IMG/VR virus record: IMGVR_UViG_3300021964_009390
Coordinates: 62,001 to 126,000 of that record
Source: a virus
DNA length: 64,000 nt
Direction: 5' to 3' (one strand)
Below, in pieces: positions 46,700-55,852 of the stretch. The notes beneath the pieces were generated by a model, which worked only from the letters and a program-made list of their open reading frames with translations, was not told where the DNA came from and ran no database searches. Both the position numbers and the translations under genes were made by a program. Numbering within the stretch: position 1 is the stretch's first letter; every line of letters starts with the position of its first letter.

Positions 46700-46876
46700 A
46701 TGAACAGACATTTGAAATACCATCTCCGTTGGCAATGCGGGTTTCTTGTATGTTACCCGACCATGTGGCTGTTCTCAGACTACATGCAATTACCATTGTG
46801 GTTGAGCGTGGTCCTGTTTCAATTTGTTGGTGCATCAATATTTTACCATGTGGATAGGTACATTTTTAAAAAATAG
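46700..46876 (+). CDS. Small two-helix membrane protein (58 aa)
   Basis: MNRHLKYHLRWQCGFLVCYP..., hydrophobic segments around MWLFSDYM and LSVVLFQFVGASIFYHV, and end YIFKK. Resembles short membrane proteins seen in T4-like marine phages. Unknown function. Confidence 0.6.
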   Translation: MNRHLKYHLRWQCGFLVCYPTMWLFSDYMQLPLWLSVVLFQFVGASIFYHVDRYIFKK

Positions 46877-46906
46877 TTGGACATATTACAATCTAGACTA
46901 TATAAT
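46877..46906 (+). promoter_or_regulatory. Sigma70-type promoter, predicted leaderless
   Basis: TTGGAC, 18-bp spacer, consensus TATAAT ending 6 nt before ATG 46913. Confidence 0.7.
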
Positions 46907-46912
46907 AACTAT

Positions 46913-47596
46913 ATGAAAACAACAAAAGTTGTAACAACCATCGTGGCTTTTGTAGCAGCAGCTGCAGCAGTCTCTAGTGTTCACGCAGATTCTCATGGAT
47001 CCAACCTCCGGGGCTCCGCCAGTGTAGGTTTCGCTAATGAGAACTATTACAGAGGTGCCGATCTAGGTGATGACACAATCAAAGTTGGAGTCGAGGCTAG
47101 ATCCAATCTAGGTGGTGTGGGAGTGTTCGGTAGTGTTGTAGCTGACCAATCCACAGGATCTGCAGCAGATCAATACTACATTTCCGCCGGGTTAGCTAGT
47201 AAATTGTTCGAAGACTCAGTCAATTTCTCTGGTGGTTACTTGCACCGAGAAGGTGTACCGGGTGATGCCACAGGAGAGCTATTCACCAGTTTCGGACTAG
47301 ATGTCGCATTGTCACCAACAGGCATTGTGTACTATGATATTGATAATGAGTTGTGGACTCTAGAGCTCGGCATCAAGCATGAGTTTGATCTAGAAGTGGC
47401 CAAGCTATGTGTACATGGTACCATTGGAGAAACTGAAGCAACTGCAGCAATTGATCGTACATATTGGTCTACTGGTGCAAAACTCACCAGAGGTGTGACC
47501 GACAATGCAGATGCAGTGCTAGGTCTTGACTACGTAGATGCAGACGGTATTGAAGATGATCTCGTGTTGACCGCTGGACTTACATTTAAATTTTAG
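46913..47596 (+). CDS. Porin-like outer membrane beta-barrel protein
   Basis: 227 residues. Signal peptide MKTTKVVTTIVAFVAAAAAV ending SVHA, then SVGFANENYYRGADLGDDTI and alternating amphipathic strands to the C-terminal LTAGLTFKF, whose terminal Phe is the outer-membrane insertion signal. Fits the TIGR02001-like family of small proteobacterial outer membrane proteins. A phage gene of this sort could mask or replace a receptor during infection or alter permeability. A strong terminator follows it. Confidence 0.75.
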   Translation: MKTTKVVTTIVAFVAAAAAVSSVHADSHGSNLRGSASVGFANENYYRGADLGDDTIKVGVEARSNLGGVGVFGSVVADQSTGSAADQYYISAGLASKLFEDSVNFSGGYLHREGVPGDATGELFTSFGLDVALSPTGIVYYDIDNELWTLELGIKHEFDLEVAKLCVHGTIGETEATAAIDRTYWSTGAKLTRGVTDNADAVLGLDYVDADGIEDDLVLTAGLTFKF

Positions 47597-47625
47597 TGTA
47601 GTAGTTATCTGATTAATAACAACCT

Positions 47626-47656
47626 AAGCTGCGGGGTAACCCGCGGCTTTTTTTTG
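47626..47656 (+). terminator. Rho-independent terminator
   Basis: AAGCTGCGGG / CCCGCGGCTT stem with GTAA loop and a run of eight or more T. Confidence 0.9.
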
Positions 47657-47697
47657 TATATTTTTACTCCGGAACTTGTTCAAAACTAACGAGCTAG

Positions 47698-47705
47698 AAT
47701 AAATA
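47698..47705 (+). promoter_or_regulatory. Late-type promoter AATAAATA (leadered)
   Basis: +1 near 47711, then a 16-nt leader with a strong AGGAGGT ribosome site before ATG 47727: a contrast to the leaderless late boxes. Confidence 0.75.
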
Positions 47706-47726
47706 TTAGTGGATTAGGAGGTAACA

Positions 47727-48059
47727 ATGGATAAACAAGGTAATTACATACCAAAGCCATTCACCCCGGAGCTAGCTGTACAAGCGGCCATGGAGATGGA
47801 TGAGACTTATGATGAGAAACGCACATTATGTAATGTGTTGAAACAAGCGTACAGATGCAGCCGCGAGGATAGCTACAACTTGACCGCGCTCCGAGCGTTG
47901 ATATTAGAAGCTTTCTGGATGGGTAAACGCATGAGTCGCAAATTAGGTGATAATGCGAGACATGTCCTTGAACAAGAGACATCACAACATGCAGAAGAAT
48001 TCATGTTCAGTGTTGATTGGAATGAAGACATAGATCTCTCACAAGGTAATTGGGACTAA
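47727..48059 (+). CDS. Hypothetical protein (110 aa)
   Basis: MDKQGNYIPKPFTPELAVQA..., helical, acidic C-terminus. Strong ribosome site. Unknown. Confidence 0.65.
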   Translation: MDKQGNYIPKPFTPELAVQAAMEMDETYDEKRTLCNVLKQAYRCSREDSYNLTALRALILEAFWMGKRMSRKLGDNARHVLEQETSQHAEEFMFSVDWNEDIDLSQGNWD

Positions 48060-48112
48060 TTTTTTGACCAACGGGCCCTGAGTTTATGGTTCAGGTGTAT
48101 ACGTGGTGGTAG

Positions 48113-48120
48113 AATAAATA
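48113..48120 (+). promoter_or_regulatory. Late-type promoter AATAAATA, predicted leaderless
   Basis: The box ends 5 nt before ATG 48126. Confidence 0.8.
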
Positions 48121-48125
48121 ATAGT

Positions 48126-48536
48126 ATGAAACAGCAACAACCAGGGACCCCGTTGGTCAACAAAGATTTAGATGTACCCGTATTCAAACCTAGGATACCT
48201 AGTTATTTAATGAAACAAATGGATGATCATAACAAATTTTTATTAGAACAAATATCTGTCATGAAACAACAAAATGAATGGCAGACGGATCTGGTCAGCA
48301 AGATATATAATTACACCAAAACTATAAACGGTAAAGTGGTGGAACTGGAAAACTTCCGGCATCGAATGGAAATAGAGATGGAACTAGATTCCAAGTGGGA
48401 CAAACGAGAGGCCAAATTGAACCGGATCAAAAAATGGAGTGTTATAGCTTTTTTAGGATTGCTATACCCGTTGTACTTGACAATAGTCAACCACATAGGC
48501 TTTGGTAACATTGTAGAGAATCTTTTGAAATTTTAA
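48126..48536 (+). CDS. Coiled-coil protein with C-terminal membrane helix (136 aa)
   Basis: Soluble coiled coil (LLEQISVMKQQNEWQTDLVS...) and one membrane helix near the C-terminus (SVIAFLGLLYPLYLTIV). Immediately upstream of another membrane/coiled-coil protein, so the two may form a complex. Unknown. Confidence 0.6.
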   Translation: MKQQQPGTPLVNKDLDVPVFKPRIPSYLMKQMDDHNKFLLEQISVMKQQNEWQTDLVSKIYNYTKTINGKVVELENFRHRMEIEMELDSKWDKREAKLNRIKKWSVIAFLGLLYPLYLTIVNHIGFGNIVENLLKF

Positions 48537-48538
48537 AT

Positions 48539-49867
48539 ATGTTAGAGAGAACAAATCAAAAATCATTTATATTCATGCTGGCGATGACCGCGACGTTCAT
48601 CGCTGGATGTGCAGCTTTTTTCAGCGTGAGAGGTATATCGTTATTGTTCGCCGGGAGCATGATACCGGTGGCCATCATGGCCAGTAGTTTGGAAGTAGGT
48701 AAGCTGATGGCCGCAAGTTTTTTATATAGACAATGGAAACGTCTCAAATTGCTCATGAAGTTTTACCTATCAGTGGCGGTGGTGTTGCTGATAGGTATCA
48801 CGTCTTTGGGTGTGTATGGTTATTTGAGTGATGCGTTTGATAAGACAATGAGTCAAGTCAAGCTATACGAGACCAATATTGAACAGACTCAAAAACAAAT
48901 AGACACATATCAAAAAGAGATAAACAAAATAGAGGGAGCAGCTGATCTAATAGACACCAAAGCCAATGAATCTATCACCCAATATCAAAAAATATATGAT
49001 GATTTTGTCGCAGACCAGCGAGCTCGTCAACAAGCGTTGAGGGATCAATTGAAAATGTTGAACGAGGCTGTTGCAGTTGTAGAGAATCAGCCTGGTGGTT
49101 TGTTCAGTAACAAAAAGAAAAAATTACAGGAACTGAAAGACCAGCAAGCAGAAGACAGGAATACCATCTCCAATTCGTTGAAAGAAATTGACGTGTCTAT
49201 CAGCGACGAATATAAAAAATTCACTGTCAAGGTGGAGAGGTTGAGAGAATCAACAGAACAAGTACCAGACAATGTTCAAGACGTGAATACGATATACGAT
49301 AAAATTCGCGGCAAGGAACTAGAGATACTAAAGCTCCGTGAAGATATACGTAATACTGATATTGGTAGTTTCAAATTTATTGCACGTTCTTTTGATATGG
49401 AATTGGAGCAAGTAGTCAAATGGTTTATATTCATAATATGTGTAGTTTTTGACCCATTGGCTGTAGTGCTAGTGGTCGGGTTAAACATGATGATCGCGGA
49501 CAGATGGCAGCAATTAGAAAAACCAGTTGCAACAGAGCATAAAAAAAAAGTAGCTCAACCGACTGAAAATCAACCAATTGTCACGACTATATCACCAACT
49601 ACAACCACTCCAAACAAGGTGCATGTAAAGTATTACACTGATACAGATATCATGGAGTCACAAACCACGGTCACACAACCGGTTAGTGTTATACAGGTTG
49701 AAAAAATCGTGGAGGTTGAAAAACCTGTGGAGGTTGAAAAGATTGTGGAGGTTGAAAAACCTGTGGAGGTTGAAAAAATCGTAGAAGTTGAAAAACCGAT
49801 CGAGTCGAAACTCTCCCCGGCTGATGCTCTCAAGATGTATTGGAAGCAAAGACAGGATAAAAAATAA
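48539..49867 (+). CDS. Polytopic membrane protein with long coiled coil and VEKIVE repeats
   Basis: 442 residues. Three N-terminal helices (about residues 10-30, 35-55, 78-98), a 150-residue coiled coil (EQTQKQIDTYQKEINKIEGA...), a further helix (FIFIICVVFDPLAVVLVVGL), a Thr/Pro linker and a repeat of VEKIVEVEKPVE units ending in a short helix. The layout resembles DUF4407-like membrane proteins of phages. Possibly an envelope-spanning scaffold; function unknown. Confidence 0.65.
   Translation: MLERTNQKSFIFMLAMTATFIAGCAAFFSVRGISLLFAGSMIPVAIMASSLEVGKLMAASFLYRQWKRLKLLMKFYLSVAVVLLIGITSLGVYGYLSDAFDKTMSQVKLYETNIEQTQKQIDTYQKEINKIEGAADLIDTKANESITQYQKIYDDFVADQRARQQALRDQLKMLNEAVAVVENQPGGLFSNKKKKLQELKDQQAEDRNTISNSLKEIDVSISDEYKKFTVKVERLRESTEQVPDNVQDVNTIYDKIRGKELEILKLREDIRNTDIGSFKFIARSFDMELEQVVKWFIFIICVVFDPLAVVLVVGLNMMIADRWQQLEKPVATEHKKKVAQPTENQPIVTTISPTTTTPNKVHVKYYTDTDIMESQTTVTQPVSVIQVEKIVEVEKPVEVEKIVEVEKPVEVEKIVEVEKPIESKLSPADALKMYWKQRQDKK
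49699..49795 (+). repeat. Tandem repeat encoding VEKIVEVEKPVE units
   Basis: About 36-bp unit (GAGGTTGAAAAAxCTGTG..) repeated near-perfectly, with smaller 18-bp half-units. Length variation by slippage is likely. Confidence 0.8.
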
Positions 49868-50569
49868 TTATATAGTCGTTACGGCATGTTGATACAGCTT
49901 CATATCTAATGAATTGTGCATCATCTCACTAACTATCTGTCGCTCAAATGGTGTAGTGTTATTATTTTTTTGCCGGTTGAGTATTTCTAGCTTGCATGTT
50001 TGTTTATTTTCAATTTTAAAATCAGTGCATATATTTTTAATTACTTCTGTAAGTTGATCGTTTATTTTTTCTAGAATTAACGTGTATGTTATATTGTCAT
50101 AATCTTTACATATTGTATCTATATCATTGGATTGACTTACATACTCACACATCAAACTGGAGTAAGATAAACAGTATTTTTTGAGTGTTTCAGCCGGTAA
50201 CCTTCTCATAGGTTTATTGTCGAATTTAACTTTGTCAAAATAGTAATAATGACTTATCAAACGATCGACCGGATGTCTCAACACACATAATGATTTGCAG
50301 CTGTCAGATCTAGTGACTACATCATTGTTTTTTGTGTGACATAACACTATTTTTATCTGTTCTAAATGTTCATTCAACACCCCCATTGCAGCTACGTAAT
50401 CATCATTTGTGGTTAAATTTATACCCTTGTAATCGCAGTCACCAAACAGTGTTTGCGGAAAGTATATCTGTTGATGGGTGTATTTTGTAATAAATGCTTT
50501 GTATAGTAGTGAACGTACGCTAGTACCACCGCATTTTGGTATATGATAAAATATAAATTCCGGATTCAC
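49868..50569 (-). CDS. Sulfotransferase family 2 (no shared tail)
   Basis: 233 residues. EFIFYHIPKCGGTSVRSLLY (PAPS loop) and LCVLRHPVDRLISHYYYFDK. It lacks the tail module of the plus-strand genes and is longer. ATGA-type overlap with the upstream glycosyltransferase, repeating the glycosyltransferase-sulfotransferase pairing of both islands. Confidence 0.85.
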   Translation of the reverse strand: MNPEFIFYHIPKCGGTSVRSLLYKAFITKYTHQQIYFPQTLFGDCDYKGINLTTNDDYVAAMGVLNEHLEQIKIVLCHTKNNDVVTRSDSCKSLCVLRHPVDRLISHYYYFDKVKFDNKPMRRLPAETLKKYCLSYSSLMCEYVSQSNDIDTICKDYDNITYTLILEKINDQLTEVIKNICTDFKIENKQTCKLEILNRQKNNNTTPFERQIVSEMMHNSLDMKLYQHAVTTI

Positions 50570-52389
50570 GTGTTTATAAATTTTAACAAGTTTTTAGCAA
50601 AGTGATCGTGCTGTATATCGTCTTTGTTCATTGTTTTCAAATATTCATGACCCCGGGCGAGCATGCATGACAACTGCGTTTGAGAGTTCAATATGTGTTG
50701 TAGGTGTGTCACATTTGAGTAATAGCATGGATATGTATCACCTAGGTACTCCTGTACTGCCGGGTGCTTGTTTATCAACACAGGTATGTTACCGGCGATC
50801 ATTTCCAGTATTGTGTTGTTTGCAGATGCGTCTATAACGTTAACTACTACAATGTTGTTGCTCACAATATATTTATATTCGTCTGGGTTTTGTACATATT
50901 TTAACTCTACGCTAGACGTATCTATATATTCCTGTAGCATGGCGGATTCATTACCCAGCAACGTTTTCATTTTACTAGATTCTTTCCACCCACTCAACCA
51001 TAGTTTTTTTCTAGTTGTATTCACACGATATAGTGTAGACATGTATCTCATTTGCTGCCCGATCTGTACAATACATGTATCTGGATCGTTAATAATTCTG
51101 TCAATATTACACGGTGGCATGCTGTTTAAATCAACCGGGTGTTTGGTAGATAATACCGGGATATTTCCAACACGAGGTTCAATATACGATTTTAAATACT
51201 CAGACATCACGATCAATCCTTTGCACCATGGTATACTGGCTACGTAGTTTCGGTTTTTTAGTAATGTGTTAACATTGGCGATATCTAAATAATCTGGAGT
51301 GTTTGGAGTGATGTGAATTATACCAACCCAATCACTCGTCATGGGTTGGTTGTTGTCCCACACAAAATATTGTTCTGTACAGTCTAATAAATTAATATTT
51401 CCATGATCATGTAAGATCCCAGTTTTTTCTAAATTGTGAATAACATCCGGCCAACCACCGGCGTGTTGACGTGCATCACCTTTACTAAACGTGGTTGTAT
51501 GCAATTTATATGTATTATACATACTAGTCCAATATAATCTGGAGCTACCAGACAACCATGGTTGATGCATGCCTAATGAGTTTTCTTGCCATGATGTTTC
51601 ACTTGAAAACTGATGACCTACATCTCGAGGAGCAACACGACCTAGATCATGTTCTAGAATGGTTTTACTATAAAAAACATCCTCCGGTGGGTAGTCTAGT
51701 GGTTTGTTTAAATGTTCCAACCCGTTCATGTAGTTTCTGGTACTATCGTTGATGGTCAAATTTTTCGGTGAATGTGTGTTCAAACAATCGATCATAACTT
51801 GTCTTGTGCGTAGTGAAAAGCCTCCATTACCTACACCCAGTTCATTATCATCCTGTCCAACCGGCCACGGTGCACCAACATAGTCGTATTTCATGAACAT
51901 GTCAATACCGCCATGATTAATGTCTGTGTCCTGTTGATATACTAGAATTTTCTCACCGGTTAGTGCCTCCCATAACGGTTTGGATAACATCATGTTGTTG
52001 TACACGTTCTGGTCAAATTCATGCTCATGCGTCCATCCCATCTCATTCGCATTTATCACCTGTATATCGTTGCTGATATTGTTACACATGGATTTGATAA
52101 ATTCATGGTTAGTGTTTGTGCATATCACACAATGCTCCCAGCTTGAACCCATCAAGTGCACCACTTTTCTAATTATATATTCTATATGGGGAAGTTTTCT
52201 GTTTTCTATAATTACTGTTTGATTGACTGCTGAAATTGATTGAGGTATATTTAGTTTCCGTGCATGTGGTATTTGAGATATACAATTGACCGCATGGTGG
52301 TATTGTTTGTTGATAATGATCTCATGCCACGGGTCGTTCGTGTATGTACGTAGTCCGGTCTTTTGATCACATGCATGCTTTATTTGCAT
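50566..52389 (-). CDS. Two-domain glycosyltransferase (DUF5672 + GT-B-like)
   Basis: 607 residues. N-terminal 300: ILVYQQDTDINHGG, YDYVGAPWPVGQDDNE and LGVGNGGFSLRTRQVM match DUF5672, a GT-A-like domain. C-terminal 300: HITPNTPDYL, LIVMSEYLKSYIEPRVG and TKHPVDLN look like a GT-B acceptor/donor half, with ANNTILEMIAGNIPVLINKH at the position of the GT4 E-x-x-x-G-x-P motif. Two fused transferases could build a disaccharide that the coupled sulfotransferase then sulfates. Confidence 0.75.
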   Translation of the reverse strand: MQIKHACDQKTGLRTYTNDPWHEIIINKQYHHAVNCISQIPHARKLNIPQSISAVNQTVIIENRKLPHIEYIIRKVVHLMGSSWEHCVICTNTNHEFIKSMCNNISNDIQVINANEMGWTHEHEFDQNVYNNMMLSKPLWEALTGEKILVYQQDTDINHGGIDMFMKYDYVGAPWPVGQDDNELGVGNGGFSLRTRQVMIDCLNTHSPKNLTINDSTRNYMNGLEHLNKPLDYPPEDVFYSKTILEHDLGRVAPRDVGHQFSSETSWQENSLGMHQPWLSGSSRLYWTSMYNTYKLHTTTFSKGDARQHAGGWPDVIHNLEKTGILHDHGNINLLDCTEQYFVWDNNQPMTSDWVGIIHITPNTPDYLDIANVNTLLKNRNYVASIPWCKGLIVMSEYLKSYIEPRVGNIPVLSTKHPVDLNSMPPCNIDRIINDPDTCIVQIGQQMRYMSTLYRVNTTRKKLWLSGWKESSKMKTLLGNESAMLQEYIDTSSVELKYVQNPDEYKYIVSNNIVVVNVIDASANNTILEMIAGNIPVLINKHPAVQEYLGDTYPCYYSNVTHLQHILNSQTQLSCMLARGHEYLKTMNKDDIQHDHFAKNLLKFINT

Positions 52390-52395
52390 GTATAT

Positions 52396-52423
52396 AATTA
52401 TTGTTACAATATTTGATTATCAA
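52396..52423 (-). promoter_or_regulatory. Sigma70-type promoter, predicted leaderless (minus strand)
   Basis: TTGATA, 16-bp spacer, ATAATT ending 6 nt before ATG 52389. Confidence 0.5.
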
Positions 52424-52447
52424 TACAAATATAAAGTTGAACATCGA

Positions 52448-52455
52448 TATAAATA
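52448..52455 (+). promoter_or_regulatory. T4-type late promoter TATAAATA
   Basis: Exact consensus; +1 at 52461 and 15-nt leader to ATG 52476. Confidence 0.7.
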
Positions 52456-52475
52456 AGTTTATAATATAAAGTATC

Positions 52476-52805
52476 ATGAATGGAAAAGGTAGCAAACAAC
52501 GACCTACAGATTTAAAAAAGTATGGTAAAAATTACAAAAAAGTTTTTGATAAAAAAACAAACAATGCTCAAGTCGATGAAATGACCGGAGTGATTAAGAT
52601 CGAAACAGAAGCGAGTGGTCGCCGACAAGAGCGCAAGGTGAAAGTCATTAAAGAATATACAGACGAAAACGGTACTGACATGGTCATAATCAATATTAAT
52701 GATTCGTTTACAAATAAAATCATACCTAAACAGTTGTTACAAACAATGGATAGAGAGATAATCAATCAAGACAATCCGTATCCGGTTCCGGAAGATACTA
52801 AATAA
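52476..52805 (+). CDS. Hypothetical basic protein (109 aa)
   Basis: MNGKGSKQRPTDLKKYGKNY..., very basic N-terminus, beta-type middle. Late promoter. Unknown. Confidence 0.6.
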   Translation: MNGKGSKQRPTDLKKYGKNYKKVFDKKTNNAQVDEMTGVIKIETEASGRRQERKVKVIKEYTDENGTDMVIININDSFTNKIIPKQLLQTMDREIINQDNPYPVPEDTK

Positions 52806-52812
52806 TTTAATC

Positions 52813-53253
52813 ATGATATCATCAGAAATTAGCAAAAGAATTAATGAGAGTTTGAGTAAACTCAGAGCTGAAACCGAACCTACGGTTGATTTGGACAGTG
52901 TAACATACCACGCTAGTTACAATAATACATGCACACAAGAGCATATCAACCCTAATCAAATGCTGCTAGATATGTGGGAACAAGACTCATGCTACGGTAA
53001 AGTAGGTGCATCTCACACTTCAGACCCAGAAGATGTATCCAGTGTTACATGTCAAGATTTTTATCAGGAAATTGCACAAGCCGCAAAGGAGTGGACGGAT
53101 AAGCCTAGCGATCGGAGAAAAATTATAGAGGCACTAGAATATGTTCTACATACTGCTGAACGGGCCCCTGAAATAAACAATAAACTAGCGGATCGATTGA
53201 AACATCAAGATTACATGAGAATTATCAATAAGCTAGTGAATTATATTAAATAA
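52813..53253 (+). CDS. Hypothetical protein (146 aa)
   Basis: MISSEISKRINESLSKLRAE..., helical; QMLLDMWEQDSCYGKVG central. Ends 5 nt from the convergent baseplate gene. Unknown. Confidence 0.6.
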   Translation: MISSEISKRINESLSKLRAETEPTVDLDSVTYHASYNNTCTQEHINPNQMLLDMWEQDSCYGKVGASHTSDPEDVSSVTCQDFYQEIAQAAKEWTDKPSDRRKIIEALEYVLHTAERAPEINNKLADRLKHQDYMRIINKLVNYIK

Positions 53254-53257
53254 CTCT

Positions 53258-55852
53258 TTACCTTTTAGGTGGCGCACCGTATTTACCTTTGGCTACGGAT
53301 TTAGCATCTCCACATTTCTTTTCATGCCGGACCGGTTCAGCAGGTACACGGCCTTTTTTGTAGTCATTACATTTTTTACCCTTCAACCGTACATCATGAT
53401 GCTCACGATGTAAAGTTAATGGTATGTTACGAAACAAATGACTATGTGACCATACACCTACGCAGTTTGGGTCACTGGCAAAGGCCGGGCCGAAATTGGC
53501 TTTGACCGGGATTGGTAATGGGTTGTACACCGGGCAGCATGCACCAATCAACACACGCCCTGGTGGTATCCACGCGACAGTTCTATTCGCGAGAGTGGTT
53601 CCAGTTACATCTGTCTCTTCTGTTTGCTGTATTTCACATGGTGCGGTGACATGATTCAATGACACTTCACCCTCAACATGCACTCCTCCGCCTATAACTA
53701 CATTTGTTTTCACACCTAAGTTACCATCCACTAGCACTTGCTCGTCCTGTTGTTTGTTATCCTTGTTCCTAGCGCGTAGGCATAAAATATCTGCAGACAA
53801 GTTCAAACGTCTACCACCGTCTATATTGATTTCATATTCAGAGCCAATGTTTACTTGGTTACCTGACACGTTAGTGATAGTACCACTGAGATCCACCGGT
53901 CCGTATGTCTTCATGTTTATCCCCCCGGCTCCAACTTGAATGTTGTATCGGTTACATACATTTAATGTGTAATTTCCTCCGGGGAGATCATCTACATGTA
54001 CATATTCAATCATGGGACTTTCTTGCTGACTAGTGTAAACTCCTTCCTTGTTGACCACAATCTCGTTGTTGTGTATCTTACCTACCGTGTCAACTCGAAT
54101 ACTACCAAAATCGTTCATCACCAGGCCTATTGTCTCAATTTTATGCTTGGTTATGTCTATAATCTCGTTACCACCAATTCCCATTTTAGCTTCTTGGTCA
54201 CTAAGCGCTTCGATGTTCGTTTTTATAAAATTATCTAAATCTTTTTTGAGCGATTCTGTTGCCCATGTACCGTCCATACTGCTCGGGCTCTTGCCAGAAC
54301 CACCGCAACATTTACATGTTTCACCAAATATTTTACCGCTAGTTCCAGCTTTTTTAAATGTAGCTTTCTTTTGTTCACCCTTAGGTTTACATTCTTGGTA
54401 TTTATCTGCACCATCGTCTTGACCGGTTGAAGACATGCTTCCACCTAGCATGGCGCGCTCACCAGGTCCCCAGGTCATGCCTTTGTCACCGGCACGTATC
54501 TGCGTGACTTCGGTACTGTTGAATTTATTGTTCAAATGCCAGTATTTTTCCTGTGTACCATGTCCTCCTGTGTCTGTCACTTTTGCTGCGCAGACCGGGC
54601 AGGGACCGTTAGATCCGCTCTTGGATTGCTGTTTGCTAGTGAGCTTGCGAGTTTTATCTTTTATCGCGTCTGTCCGCTTTATCTCAAACAGCTGCTTGAA
54701 ATCTGCAATAACAACACCTAAATTGTACCACTCTTTCATGTATTCTTCTTTCATGTTACCGATCTTCCGGTAACTATCACCACGTATGATACTATCAACA
54801 TCATGTTCAACATACATGTTTTGATAACCTCTCACCGTCAGATACTGATCTTCCAACACTAATTTTTGGTCATTATGGACCGCTAATTCTGTAGTGGTAT
54901 GATTGTTAAACTCTTTGAATGAACCACTGTAATGAGTCATTTTCATCATCTCTTTGTTGTCACTGTTGATAATCTCTATCACCCCCCCTTTTTGATTCAA
55001 TACATATTTGTTTCGGTACTGCTCGGTGTTGTGATCATAATCTTTATCATCACTAGGTGATTTGTTCTCGTATGTACCCGGGTAATCGATCCCAGGGTCT
55101 TTGTCTTCTCCTAGTGTATCGTATATACCTTTCCAGTCTTCTTGACCATATGTTGTGGCCCAAAATACAGGGTCCAGTGGGTCACCTTCTCTGAAGAATA
55201 CCCATACATGAGATCCAACATTAGGTATAGAAAAACTTCCCTTGGCGCAGTTACTGTAGCTGCTGGGAGTGTAGTTGTAGCTATATTTATTTATACGCAG
55301 TTCCGGCCATTGTGTGGTGTTGTGTTTGTTACTACCACCCTTTTCACTGTAACCCAAGCCAAGCTGCCCGGATTGGTCGTAATTACCTTCTCCACCATTG
55401 TCATTCCATGCATCAGCAAGTTTAAGTTCTTCAACTTCATATATTCTAGCGGGTTTCTCACCTATATCATCTTTGTTTAACGCGTAATCTGTTTTTGGTT
55501 CTTTGACTTTACCGGGTGGTTCCAACTTAGGGTCTGTCTCTTCAAGTCTGTTACTGTCACTGATGCTACCAGTTTTGTTATGAGCGTTGTATCTACCACT
55601 ACCAACCGCTCCGGTGATTGGCACCGCGCACTCGGCCCATGGGAGTATGTCTTTTATATCATCAATTATGTCATTTAAACTACTAGTTACATTTTCACCT
55701 ACAAACCTGAAACGTTTGTCTCTAGGATTTTCATTCCATTTGTCATAAACAGTGACAGACACATGTGGTACAAAAACCTTGACACGACCTCTCTTGTCTG
55801 GATCGTTGTTTTGAACAACGATACCCATGTAATTACCGTAGTATTTTTTCAT
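53258..55852 (-). CDS. Baseplate hub/spike protein, T4 gp5-type without lysozyme domain
   Basis: 864 residues. The N-terminus (YYGNYMGIVVQNNDPDKRGR then VKVFVP) is the OB-fold opening of gp5/VgrG-type spikes; WVFFREGDPLDPVFWATTYG completes it near residue 235. The C-terminal third has repetitive short strands (NIQVGAGGINMKTYGPVDLS...) like a triple-stranded beta-helix spike. A Cys-rich region between (CPVCAAK, CKCCGGSGKS) could bind zinc. T4 gp5's lysozyme domain is not visible, so peptidoglycan cleavage must be supplied otherwise. Pierces the outer membrane at infection. Confidence 0.8.
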   Translation of the reverse strand: MKKYYGNYMGIVVQNNDPDKRGRVKVFVPHVSVTVYDKWNENPRDKRFRFVGENVTSSLNDIIDDIKDILPWAECAVPITGAVGSGRYNAHNKTGSISDSNRLEETDPKLEPPGKVKEPKTDYALNKDDIGEKPARIYEVEELKLADAWNDNGGEGNYDQSGQLGLGYSEKGGSNKHNTTQWPELRINKYSYNYTPSSYSNCAKGSFSIPNVGSHVWVFFREGDPLDPVFWATTYGQEDWKGIYDTLGEDKDPGIDYPGTYENKSPSDDKDYDHNTEQYRNKYVLNQKGGVIEIINSDNKEMMKMTHYSGSFKEFNNHTTTELAVHNDQKLVLEDQYLTVRGYQNMYVEHDVDSIIRGDSYRKIGNMKEEYMKEWYNLGVVIADFKQLFEIKRTDAIKDKTRKLTSKQQSKSGSNGPCPVCAAKVTDTGGHGTQEKYWHLNNKFNSTEVTQIRAGDKGMTWGPGERAMLGGSMSSTGQDDGADKYQECKPKGEQKKATFKKAGTSGKIFGETCKCCGGSGKSPSSMDGTWATESLKKDLDNFIKTNIEALSDQEAKMGIGGNEIIDITKHKIETIGLVMNDFGSIRVDTVGKIHNNEIVVNKEGVYTSQQESPMIEYVHVDDLPGGNYTLNVCNRYNIQVGAGGINMKTYGPVDLSGTITNVSGNQVNIGSEYEINIDGGRRLNLSADILCLRARNKDNKQQDEQVLVDGNLGVKTNVVIGGGVHVEGEVSLNHVTAPCEIQQTEETDVTGTTLANRTVAWIPPGRVLIGACCPVYNPLPIPVKANFGPAFASDPNCVGVWSHSHLFRNIPLTLHREHHDVRLKGKKCNDYKKGRVPAEPVRHEKKCGDAKSVAKGKYGAPPKR

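Noticed and set aside
49699-49795. CRISPR-like or regulatory repeat
   Set aside because: The repeat is in frame with the coding sequence and encodes a regular VEKIVE/VEKPVE protein repeat; no spacers.
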